Of a DNA stretch of 64,000 nt, positions 28,879-40,310 are shown in pieces. Source of the DNA: Fasciola hepatica. Its lineage: Eukaryota > Platyhelminthes > Trematoda > Plagiorchiida > Fasciolidae. The notes beneath the pieces were generated by a model, which saw nothing but the letters and a program-made list of their open reading frames with translations, ran no database searches and was not told where the DNA came from. Positions within the stretch are counted from its first letter, which is position 1; every line of letters starts with the position of its first letter. A program made the position numbers and the translations under genes. The stretch covers positions 216,501 to 280,500 of the forward strand of contig CANUEZ040000211.1 in NCBI GenBank assembly GCA_948099385.1, read 5' to 3'.

Positions 28879-29496
28879 AGTCATCTAACATCAACCATCA
28901 ATACTCAATCATCATATATCAATCACCATCATCAATCATCAATCATCAATCAACAATCACCAACCATCAATCATCAATCATCAATCGTCAATATTCCATC
29001 ATCTATCATCAATCACCAATCAACAATCATCAATCATCAGCCATCGTTCATCAATCGTAAATCGTCAATCATCAATCATCAATGACCAATCATCAATCTA
29101 CAATTGTCCACAATCAATCATCAATCGTCATTCATCAAAAATCAAAAACCAATGATCAAGCATCAATCATCAATCATCAATCATCAATAAACCATAAACA
29201 ATCATCAATCAATATTCATCAATCAACAATTATCAATCATCAATTATCAACCACCAATCATCGATAACCGAACATCAATCACAAATCACCAATCGTTCAT
29301 TTTCAATCATCATTCAATGATCATCAATCATAAATCGACGATCATCAAACATCAATCACCAAACATCAATAATCAAACATCAATCATCAATCATCAATGA
29401 TAAATCACCAATCATCAATCATCATTCTTCAATCGTCAATCATCAGTCATCAATCATCAATCATCATTAATGTCTCATCATTCACCAAACATCAAT

Positions 29497-29514
29497 GGTG
29501 ACGAATCAGTCACC
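29497..29514. repeat. Perfect single palindrome
   Basis: The site is GGTGAC-GAATCA-GTCACC, 594 bp before the perfect member at 30091. Confidence 0.85.
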
Positions 29515-30027
29515 AGTCATCTCACATCACCCATTAATAATCAATCATCATACATCAATCACCATCATCAATCATCAATCATCAATCATCAATCACCAAT
29601 CAACAATCATCAATCATCAATCATCGTTCAACAATCGTGAATAATCAATTATCAATCATCAATGACCAATTATCAATCTACAATTGTCCACTTTCAATCA
29701 TCAATCGTCATTCATCAAACATCAAACATCACTGATCAAGCATCAATCATCAATCATCAATCATCAATAAACCATAATCAATCATCAATCAACATTCATC
29801 AATCATCAATTATCAATCATCAATCATCAATCATCAATAATCGATAACCAAATATCAATCACAAATCATCAATCGTTAATTTTCAATCATCATTCAATAA
29901 ACATCAATCATACGTCGACGATCATCAAACATCTATCACCAAACATTAATCATCAAACATCAATCAGCGTTCATCAATCATCAATCATCAATCATCATTC
30001 TTCACTCGTCAATCGCCAAACATGAAT

Positions 30028-30108
30028 GGTGAAGAATCAGTCACCAGTCCTCAAATATCATCAATGAATAATCAATCACCAAACATCAATGGTGACGAAT
30101 CAGTCACC
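30028..30108. repeat. Palindrome doublet
   Basis: The first copy (30028-30045) has GGTGAA; the second (30091-30108) is perfect. Spacing is 63 bp. Confidence 0.85.
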
Positions 30109-30964
30109 AGTAATCAAATATCATTCATCAATAATCAATTATCATACATCAATCACCATCATCATAAATCAATCATCAAACATCAATCAACAATCATCAA
30201 TCATCAATCACCAATCGTCAATATTCCATTATCTGTCATCAATCACCAATCAACGATCATCAATCATCAATCATCAATCATCAATCGTAAATCATTAATC
30301 ATCAATCATCGATCATCATTCATCAATGACCAATCATCAATCTACAATTGCGCATTATCAATCATCAATCATCATTCATCAAACATCAAATATCAATGAC
30401 CAATCATCAATCATCAATCATCAATCATCAATAATCCATCATCAATCATCAATCAACATTCATCAATCATCAATCACCAATCATCAATCATCAATCACCA
30501 ATCATCAATCATCAATCATCAATCATAAATCAACAATCATTTATCATCAGACATCAATAATCAATCATCAATCATCATTCTTCAATCACCAGTCATCAAT
30601 CATCAATCATCAATCATCAATCATCGATAACCGAACATCAATCACAATTCATCAATCGTTAATTTTCAATCATCATTAAATAATCATCAGTCATACATCG
30701 ACGATAATCAAACATCAATCACCAAACATCAATCATCAAATATCAATCATCAATCATCAATCATCAATCATCAATCATCGTTCATCAATGGTCAATCATC
30801 AATCATCAATCATCAATCATCAATCATCAATGACAAATCATCAATCTACAATTGTCCATTATCAATCATCAATCATCATTCATGAAACGTCAAACATCAA
30901 TGATCAATAATCCATCATCAATCGTCAATAATGATTCATCACTCATCAATCACCAAACATCAAT

Positions 30965-31045
30965 GGTGACGAATCAGTCACCAGTCCTCAAACATAATCC
31001 ATCCATGATCAATCACCAAATATCAATGGTGACGAATCAGTCACC
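30965..31045. repeat. Perfect palindrome doublet, last in the window
   Basis: Perfect copies lie at 30965-30982 and 31028-31045, spaced 63 bp. Beyond this only variant or decayed forms remain, the last near 33782. Confidence 0.85.
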
Positions 31046-31515
31046 AGTCATCTAACATCAACCATCAATACTGAAACATCATATATCAATCACCATCATC
31101 AATCATCAAATATCAATCATCAATCATCAATCATCAATCAACAAAAATCAATCATCAATCATCAATCATCAATCATCAATTATCAATCATCAATCATCAA
31201 TCATCAATCATCATTCATCAATCATCAATCATCAATCATCGAACATCAGTAATCAATAATCAATAATCAATCATCAATCATCAATCATCAATCACCAATC
31301 GACAGTCATCAATCATGAATAATCAATCATCAATCATCAAACATCAATCATCAATTATCAATCATCAATCATCAATTATCAATCATCAATCATCAATTAT
31401 CAATCATCAATCATCCATTATCAATCAGCAATCATCAATCATCAATCAACAATCACCATCATCAATCATCAATCATCAATCATCGATCATCAATCATCAA
31501 TCCCAAAACATCAAT

Positions 31516-32195
31516 GTTGACGAACCAGTCACCAGTCATCAAAAGTAATCCATCAGTAATCAATCATCACACACCAATCACCACAATCAATCATCAATCA
31601 TCGATCACCAATCAACAATAATCATTATTCAATCATCGATCATCAATCATCAATCATCAATCATCAATCATCAATCATCAATCATCAATCGTCAATCGTC
31701 AACTATCAATCATCAATCATCAATCATCACTCTTCAATCATCAATCATCTATCATCATTCATCAATCATCAATCATCAATCATCGAACATTAGTAATCAA
31801 TCATCAATAATCAATCATCAACCATCAATCATCAATCATCAATCGACAGTCATCAATCATCAATCAACAATCACCATCATCAATCAACAATCATCAATCA
31901 TCGATCATCAATCATCAATAATCAATCACAAATAATCAATCATCTATCATCAATCATCAATCATCAATCATCAATCATCAAATATCAATCATCAATTATC
32001 AATCATCAATCATCAATTATCAATCATCAATCATCCATTATCAATCAGCAATCATCAATCATCAATCATCAATCATCAATCATCAATCGACAATCCTCAA
32101 TCATCAATCAACACACACCATCATCAATCATCAATCATCAATCATCGATCATCAATCATCAATCCCAAAACATCAATGTTGACGAACCAGTCACC
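31516..32195. repeat. Two variant palindromes 662 bp apart
   Basis: GTTGAC-GAACCA-GTCACC occurs at 31516-31533 and at 32178-32195 within a local duplication. The sequence between is heptamer satellite. Confidence 0.78.
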
Positions 32196-35100
32196 AGTCA
32201 TCAAACGTAATCCATCAGTAATCAATCATCACACATCAATCACCATCATCAATCATCAATCATCGATCATCAATCATCAATAATCATTAATCAATCATCA
32301 CTCATCAATCATCAATCATCAATCATCAATCATCAATCATCAATCATCAATCATCAATCATCAATAATCAATCATCAATCATCAACTATCAATCATCAAT
32401 CATCAATCATCAATCTTCAATCATCATTCACCAAACACCAATCATCAATCAACAATCATCAATCGTCAATATTCAATCACCAATCATCAATCACCAATCA
32501 TCAAACATTATTCATCAACCATTGATCATCAATCATCAAGCACCAATCACCAATTATCAATCATTATTCATCAATCATCAATCATCAATCATCAACCATC
32601 AATCATCAATAACCAATCATCAATCATCAATCATCAATCATCAATCATCAATCATCAATCATTATTTATCAATCATCAAACACCAACATCAATCATCAAT
32701 CATCATTCATCAATCATCAATCATCAATCAACAATCATCAATATTCATTCATCAATCATCAATAATCACTCATCAATTATCAATCATCAATCATCAATAA
32801 TCAGTCATCAATCATCAATCATCAATCATCAATCATCAATCATTATTCATCAATCATTGATGAATTATCATCAATCAGAAATCATCAATCATCAATCACC
32901 AATCCTCAATCATCAATCATCAATCATCAATCATCAATCATCAATCATTATTCATTAATCATCAATCACCAACGTCAATCATCAATCATCAATCATCAAT
33001 CATCAATCACCAATCATCAATCATCAATCATCAATCATCAATAATCACTCATCATGCATCAATCAATAATCGTCAATAATCAACCATCAAACATCGGTCA
33101 CCAATCGTCAACAATCAAAAAATAATCATCAGGATGATATCGTCAAAAATAAATTATCAATCACCAAATATCAGTCATCAAATATCATTCATCAATCATC
33201 AGTCATCAATCATCAATGTTCAAGAATCAATCACCAGTCATCAATCATCAATCATCAATCATCAATCATCAATTGTCAATCATCAATTATCAATCATCAA
33301 TCATCAATCATCAATTATCAAACACAAATCATCATTCATCCATCATCAAACATCAATCATTAAACATCAATCATCAATCATCCACATCCATCATCAATCA
33401 TCAATACTCAATCAGCAATCATCAAACACCAATCAATAATCATCGACCACCAAACATCATTCAACAATCATCAACCATCAAACATCAATCACCATCATCA
33501 GTCATCAATCATCCTTCATCCATCATCAATAATCAATCATTAATCATCAACCATCAATCATCAATCATCATTCGTCAATCATCAACCATCAATCATCGAT
33601 AACTAATCATCATTCACAAATCATAAATCGGTAAATTTCAATAATCATTCAATAATCATCAATCATACCTCGACGATCATCAACCATGAATCACCAAACA
33701 TCAATTATCAAACATCAATCATCAATCAGCAATCATCAATCATCAAACATCATTCATCACTCATCAATCACCAAACATCAGTGGTGACGCATCAGTTATC
33801 AGAGATCAAACATCATCCATCAATAATCAATCATCAAACATCAATCACCATCATCAATCATCAATCATTAATAATCAATCATCAATAATCAATCATCAAT
33901 CATCAATCATCACTAATCAATCATCAATCATCAATAATCAATCATCAATCATCAATCATCAATCATCATGTATCAATCACCAAGCATCAATCATCAATCA
34001 TCACTAATCAATCATCAATCATCAACGATCGATCATCAATTATCGATCGTCAATCATCAACCATCAATCAGCATCATCAATCATCAATCATCATTCATCC
34101 ATCATCAATCATCAATCATCAATCACAAACGTCATTCAACAAACAACAACCATCAATCATCACAAATCAATCATCAATCATCGATCACCAATCATCAACA
34201 ATCAATTACAAATCATCAGTCATAAATCGTCATATATCAATCACCAATCAAAAAACATCAGTCACAAATCATCATTCATCAATCATCAATCCGCAATCAT
34301 CAATCATCAAACATCAATTTCCATCTCCAATCATCAACATTCAGGCATCAATAGTCAATCATAAAACATCTTTGATCAATAACGATCAATAATTAATCAT
34401 CAATCAACATCCAATAACTATCAATTACAAATTATGAATCAATGTTCATCAATCTCGATTCATCAATCATCAATCATCATAAATAATCAATCATCAATCA
34501 ACAATCATCAATTATCCATCAACAATTATCATACATCATTCATCGATCATCGTTCATCAATTACCCATCATTAATATTCAATCATAAATCATCATTATTC
34601 AAAAGTCAATCATCAATAATCAATCATCATTCATTACATATTAGTCTCCAATAATCAAACATCAATCACCAATCATCCATCAAAAATAATCAACTACCAA
34701 TTATCGATAATCAATAATCAAACATCAAGCAATATTGTTCAATCAGCAATAATCATTAATCAATCATCAATCATCAATCATCAATCATTTATTGTCAATC
34801 ACCAATCATTAATCTCCAATCATCAATCTACAATATCGATCATCAACCATCATTCATCAATCAACAATCATCAAATATCAACCATATATTATCAATCATC
34901 AATCATCAATCATCAATCATCAATCATCAATCATCAATCATTATTCGTCAATAATCAATCATCAATCATCGATCACCAATCATCAACAATCAAACAATAA
35001 TCATCAGTAATATATCGTCAATCATCAATCATCAATCATCAATAGTCACTCATCAATACTCAATCGTCAATCATCAATCATCAATCATCTATGTGCAATC

Positions 35101-38100
35101 ATCAATCATCTATTTTCAATCATCAATCATCAATCTCCAATCATCAATCTAAATTACCGATCATCAACAATTGTTCATCAAACATCAATCATCAAATATC
35201 AATCATCAATCATCAATCATCATTAATCAATCATCACACATCAATCATTAATCATCAATCATCAATCATCAATCATCAATATTAAATCATCAATCATTAA
35301 TGATCAATCATCAATCATCAATCATCAATCGTCAATTATTATTCGTCAATAATCAATCATCAATCATCGATCACCAATCATCAACAATCAAAAAACAATC
35401 ACCAGTAGTATATAGTCAATCTTCAATTGTCAAACACCAAATATTCCTTCATCAAATATCATTCATCAATAATCAGTCATTAATAATCAATTGTCACGAA
35501 TCAATCACCAGTCATCAATCATCAATCATCAATAATCAATTATATGTCATCAATAATCAATCAACAATCATCAGTAATTATTCATCGATCACCAAAAATC
35601 ATTCATCAATCATCAATCATCAATCATCAATAAACAATAGTCAATCATCACTCATCAATCACCCATCATCAATAATCAATATTTTAATAATCAATCATCA
35701 ATCATCGATCACCATTCATGAATAATCAATCATCAAACATCAGTGACCAATCATCAATTTGCAATAGTCCATTATCAACCGTCAATCCCCATTCATCAGA
35801 CATCAAAAAACGATGATCAAAAATAAATCATCAATCATCAATCATCAGAAATCCATGATCGATAATCAATCAATAATCATCAATCATCAATCATCAATCA
35901 TCAATTATCAACCACCAATCATTAATCATCAAACATCAATCATAAATCCACAATCATCAATCAACAAACATCAATAATCAATCATCAATCATCGTTCATC
36001 AATCAGCAGTCATCAATCATAAATCATCAATCATCGATAAAGAAACATCAACCACAAATCATCAATCGTTCATTTTCAATCATCAGTCAATAATCATCAG
36101 TCATGCGTCAACGATCATCAACCATATATCATCAAAATTCGATCATCAATAATCAAACATCAATTATCAATCATCAATCATCAAACATCAAGCAATATTC
36201 TTCAATCAGCAATGATCAATCACCAATCATCAATCATCATTCATCGATAATCGTTCATCAATCACCAATCTTCAAACGTCAATAATCAATCGCCAATGAT
36301 CAATGATCAATCATCAATCATCAATCATCAATCATCAATAATCAATCATCAATCATCAATCATAAATCATCTATTGTCAATCATCCATCATTTAAACTAC
36401 AATCATCAATCTACATTAACGATCATCAACCATCAATCATCAATCATCAATCATCAAATATCAACCATAAATCATCAATCATCAATCAACAAACATCGAT
36501 CATCAATCATCAATCATCATTCATCAATCATCAATCATCAATCATCAATCATTATTCGTCAATAATCAATCATCAATCATCGATCACCAATCATCAAAAA
36601 CCAAACAATAATCATCAGTTATATATCGTCAATCATCAATCATCAATCATCAATAATCAATCATCAATTCTCACTCATCAATCATCAATCATCAATCATC
36701 AATCATCTATTTTCAATCATCATTCATCAATCACCATTCATCAATCTACGATAACGATCAGCAACAATCAAACATCAATCATCAATCGTCAATCATCAAT
36801 CAACAATCATAAATCATCAATCATCCATCACCAATCGTCAATCATCAATCATGTGTCATAAATCATTAATCATCAATCATCATTCATCATTCATCAATCA
36901 TCAATCATCAATCATTGATCATCAATCATCATTCATCAATCATCAATTTTAAATCATCAATCATTATTGATCAATCATCAATCATCAATCATCAATCATC
37001 AATAATTATTCGTCAATAATCAATCATCAATCATCGATCACCAATCGTCAACAATCAAACAATAATCATCAGTATTATATCGTCATTCATCAATTATCAA
37101 ACACCAAATATTCCTTTATCAAATATCATTTATCAATCATCAGTCATCAATCATCAATTGTCACGAATCAACCACCAGTCATCAATCATCATTCATCAAT
37201 CATCAATCATATGTCATCAATCATCACTCAACAATCATCAATCATCAATCATCCATCATCAACCACCAATAATCATTCATCCATTATCAATCATCAATCG
37301 TTAAAAATCAATCATCAATCATCAATCATCAATCATCAATATTCAATCATCAATCATCAATCATCAATAATTATTCATAGATCACCAAACATCATTCATC
37401 AATCATCAATCATCAACCATCAATAAACAATCATCAATCATCATTCATCAATCACCCATCATAAATTATCAATATTTTAATCATCAATTATCAATCATCG
37501 ATCACCATTCATCAATAATCAATCATCAATCATCAATCATCAATCATCATGCATCAGTCAGCATGCATCAATCACCAGTCATCAAACATCAATCATCATT
37601 CATCAGACATCAATTATCAATCATCAATCATCAATCATCAATCATCAATCATCAATCATCAATAACCGGTCATCAAACATTAATAATCAATTATCAATCA
37701 TCAATCAGCAATCACCAATAATCATTCAGCCATCATCAATCGTCAATGAGGAATCACCAATCATCAATAATCATACATCAATCATCAGTGATCAATCATC
37801 ATTAACCACTCATCGATAATCAATAATCAATCATCGAACATCATTCATCAATCATTAATCATCATTTATCGATTATGAACAATCAATAACAAATCATCAA
37901 CCATCAATCATCAATCACCATTCAATAATCATCAGTTATGAATCGTCAATCATCAGTCATCAATCATCAAACATCATCCAACAATGAAAAATCATTACGC
38001 ATAAATCTTCAATCTGGAATTATCAGTCATCGGTAATATTCAATAATCAATCATCAATCATCAATCATCAATCATCAATAATCAATCATCAATTATCAAT

Positions 38101-38244
38101 CATCAATCATCAATCATGAATCACCAATCATCAGTCATCAATAATCGATCATCCATCATCAACAATCAATTTTCAAGCATCAATCATGAATCAACTATCA
38201 GCAATCATCAATCATCAACCATCAATCATCAATCACCATTCAAT
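31561..38244 (+). repeat. Satellite segment with diverged units, up to island 1
   Basis: The GTTGACGAACCAGTCACC variant occurs at 31516 (just outside) and 32178, 662 bp apart within a local duplication. The A-rich marker recurs near 33115, 34990, 35390, 36605 and 37060, and the CGTTAATTTTCAATC type marker near 33626 and 36068. The last about 580 bases (from about 37660) are collinear with 42290-42880 on the other side of island 1. No gene is visible. Confidence 0.8.
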
Positions 38245-38557
38245 ATTAGTGCATGACACTAACCGGCGCGCATCCCCCATCTGATGTCTTGGAATGATCC
38301 GGAGATAACACCAGCGAAATATCTGGCTCATACGTCAGGCTTCAAATCTGGATCCCCCACAATGTCCTAGACTACGCCATCTCTACGTCTGTATGATCTC
38401 GGCCAAAATCACCTGTGCAAATCCCGCCGGTGGGAGGCGCGGACAGACCCCCCGCTTTGGCCGGTGCACATCAGGCGTGCAGGACGTCTGCAACGGTGTT
38501 TTCAGGTTGGGTGTCCAGCGCACGGTCAGCCCCACCCACTAGCACCGGTTGCGGATT

Positions 38558-38567
38558 AAAAAAAAAA
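38558..38567 (+). repeat. Internal A10 tract in island 1
   Basis: A run of ten A followed by an A-rich stretch (AACAACAAGAAAATAG) lies 0.3 kb inside the left end of island 1. It could be an internal poly(A) remnant, which would make the first about 320 bases a separate insertion, or chance. No duplicated target site around it is apparent. Confidence 0.4.
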
Positions 38568-39182
38568 CAACAAGAAAATAGAACAAAAGGAATACCGTTC
38601 ATATACTCAAAATGTTGCTGTCTCCTCCAGCCAACATTGACTCTATATCGTGCTCGCTTCAAATTTGCCTGCATAACCTAACGCTTTTTCGTCCGGCAAA
38701 AGTTGCTTTTTTTGGGGCACAATTATCGTATACTTAAAAACCCATCAACACTTCTGGCTCATTATTCCCGGTCCACTTCCCGCGGTTTCATGCCAAACTA
38801 CTCACCAGTCTTATTTGCAAACTTAACCACTCTCTAAGATAAAGCCCACCCTTTTTTGCTACTTTTACCGATATACTCCAGAAATAACGCATTTATTGCT
38901 GTCACTAACTTCCGTACCACAATCTCCAGACAGTATATGACACTGCGCAATTTATCTCTTGAGATTCCCAATAATCGACGACTCTGTGTTTGCTTGCTTT
39001 TTCTGCCAGCTCCGCTGTTTGCCCACTTAAGGCTGTTGCATTACAATGTCCTCATCTTGCAAGGTATTGTGTCCCACTTTTGCACATCTGATAAGCTCTT
39101 GTGCCGCAGAGTTAAGTTCTGTCACCACAAAGTGGTCCACCTTTTGTATCAAACATAAACTGATAGTCTTCTGCCCATCACT

Positions 39183-39990
39183 TCATCGTTTTTTCCAGCT
39201 GTGTCCATCCTATTGTTGTAGTTGAGCACCACGCAACGATTTTCTCGATAATTCCTAGTTCATCCTGATGTATTACATTCTTTTTTTCTGAAAGCAAAAT
39301 AATCCACTCAAAGTCCATATGTTTTATCCCGTCACTTCCTTCACCATCACTCTGGCAACCACGGTCCAGATGTGTAGTCCATTTGGTTCATCACACACAC
39401 TCCGCCCATATCCGGCCGCCGAACTTTGCAAACCTATTCATCGGTTGTTGTGTATTTCCTTTCTCATGCTCCATTCCGATAGATCGTCTCAGACATTTCC
39501 GATACTTGATACATTTTTTTTTCACCACGTGAAGTCTTTGCTGAGAATTATCAGTATGTAAGTACTTACCTGTCATTCAACCGGTCATCCTTCTTGCAAG
39601 CCACGTTTCTGCCACTGTCGTAGCTACGCACCACACGTCGATATTTTTTTTTGTCAGTTACCAGTTTCTTGCTGGAGCATTACATCCCTTTTTTCTGAAA
39701 GCAAAACAATCCACTCAAGGTCTATATGCTCTATCCGGTCACTTCTCTCACCATCAATTTGACACCCACAGTCCAGCGTGTTGTCCGTTTCGTTTTACAA
39801 CTGGCTCAACCGATATACGGTCACTGTACCCCAAAATTGCTATCCTCGACCGATTTTCTTGGTCTTTATGTATTATGCCACAATTTTTCATCGTCTGATT
39901 TTTCACCGCAACTACTCTCATACATTGTAAAGCTCCATTGCTTGAAAACGTTTCCTTCAGGTATGTTTCTTCTTCACGATATCCGCGTAT
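39183..39990 (+). repeat. Diverged tandem duplication of about 405 bp in island 1
   Basis: Sequence near 39270-39375 (CTGAAAGCAAAATAATCCAC, then a CCGTCACTTCC element) recurs near 39676-39785 as CTGAAAGCAAAACAATCCAC and CCGGTCACTTCTC, offset 402-407 bp. Weaker similarity extends on both sides, so two copies of roughly 39183-39585 and 39586-39990 are likely. A third, older copy before 39183 is possible but I could not confirm it by eye. Neither copy carries a convincing reading frame. Confidence 0.7.
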
Positions 39991-40285
39991 CCGACAATTT
40001 AGTTTAATTCTCCGACAGAACAGTCTTTCTTCTGTGGGATTTGTGTGATTTTGTACCATTCTCCACCCACCCCACATTTTGGCAGAATAACTACGCCCAC
40101 CTCCAGCCGGACCGACCACCTGACCTTGAGTTTAAATTCACCGGGCGGTATCGCAGCAATTGACTTGAATGCCTTCTCTTATATTCAATCGCGTTCGCAT
40201 AATTGTACAGTCCCACTATAACTTTCATTCAGCTTTCAACTGTACCGTTTGACCTTGCATTGCAGCATGCTTCGGGGTTATCCGA

Positions 40286-40306
40286 AATAAACTATTATTG
40301 ATTATT
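40286..40306 (+). promoter_or_regulatory. Polyadenylation signal and short tail at the island 1 end
   Basis: AATAAA at 40286-40291 is followed within 20 bases by CTATTATTGATTATTG and then satellite. The position at the very end of the insert fits the 3' end of a retroposed transcript; the tail of ATTATTG repeats would be a LINE-like terminal repeat. Inferred from position only. Confidence 0.45.
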
Positions 40307-40310
40307 GTTT

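Larger units (their letters stand above)
22561..29462 (+). repeat. Duplicated satellite blocks about 5.97 kb apart
   Basis: Landmarks at 22720 and 23117 recur at 28685 and 29082, both 5965 bp further on, and the palindrome doublet at 22833/22896 recurs at 28798/28861 with the same offset. A fourth copy of the U-type unit sits inside, starting at 26363 with palindromes at 26549, 27080 and 27143. Between them are irregular heptamer runs (about 23560-26360). The arrangement suggests duplication of a multi-unit block. No gene is visible. Confidence 0.82.
29463..31560 (+). repeat. Further copies of the palindrome-bearing units
   Basis: From about 29463 (ATTAATGTCTCATCATTCAC) the sequence repeats the U-type unit with palindromes at 29497, 30028 and 30091. 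It then switches near 30770 to a copy of the 22.7/28.7-kb block with a doublet at 30965/31028. The junctions between the two types show that the array is a patchwork of at least two related unit types. Confidence 0.8.
1..38244 (+). repeat. Heptanucleotide satellite, first array segment
   Basis: The sequence is dominated by a 7-bp monomer CAATCAT in one orientation, with frequent variants such as CAATAAT, CAATCAC, CAATCGT, CATTCAT and AAACATC. G is almost absent from the + strand except in a few marker variants. Pure runs of the monomer (for example around 12480-12540 and 16430-16495) alternate with diverged stretches that recur as longer units, listed separately. Every + frame yields the same repeating heptapeptide, and open frames end where a variant creates TAA or TGA. 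I see no coding gene, RNA gene or promoter here. Calling it satellite DNA is secure; its chromosomal position (centromeric, subtelomeric or interstitial) cannot be told. Confidence 0.97.
38245..40310 (+). mobile_element. Island 1: non-satellite insertion, probable retroposed sequence
   Basis: About 2.07 kb of ordinary-complexity DNA sits inside one satellite unit. A copy of that unit without the insert lies around 42526-43240: left-flank landmarks (TTTTCAAGCATCAATCATGA) and right-flank landmarks (AATAACCGGTCATCAACCAT) are contiguous there. The insert ends with AATAAA at 40286-40291 and two copies of ATTATTG before satellite resumes at AATTACCAAT. The left border reads AATCACCATTCAAT and the right AATTACCAATCATC, a possible but imprecise target-site duplication. 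I recognise no protein in either strand; the open frames are short (at most about 121 codons). The polyadenylation signal and tail suggest a retroposed + strand transcript, perhaps a 5'-truncated LINE 3' end, but the family is unknown and a DNA transposon or captured genomic fragment remains possible. Confidence 0.7.

Noticed and set aside
704..37426. Dozens of + strand open frames of 60-190 codons encoding I-N-H-Q-S-S-I repeats
   Set aside because: A 7-bp repeat without stop codons reads open in all three frames and gives the same peptide in each. Frames begin and end at random variants, overlap each other, and have no start context or non-repeat domain. They are not genes.
1..38244. A CRISPR-like repeat array
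   Set aside because: There are no constant repeats separated by unique spacers of uniform length; the repetition is continuous at 7 bp, and the surrounding DNA is eukaryotic.
38415..40119. Short open frames on both strands of island 1 (up to 121 codons)
   Set aside because: They overlap each other, show no recognisable motif, and two of them (39319 and 39726) are simply the two copies of the internal duplication. Length is within chance for 2 kb.
38245..40310. Island 1 as a DNA transposon with terminal inverted repeats
   Set aside because: The two ends (TATTAGTGCATGACAC and GATTATTGTTTAATT) are not inverted repeats of each other by eye, and no transposase-like frame is present.
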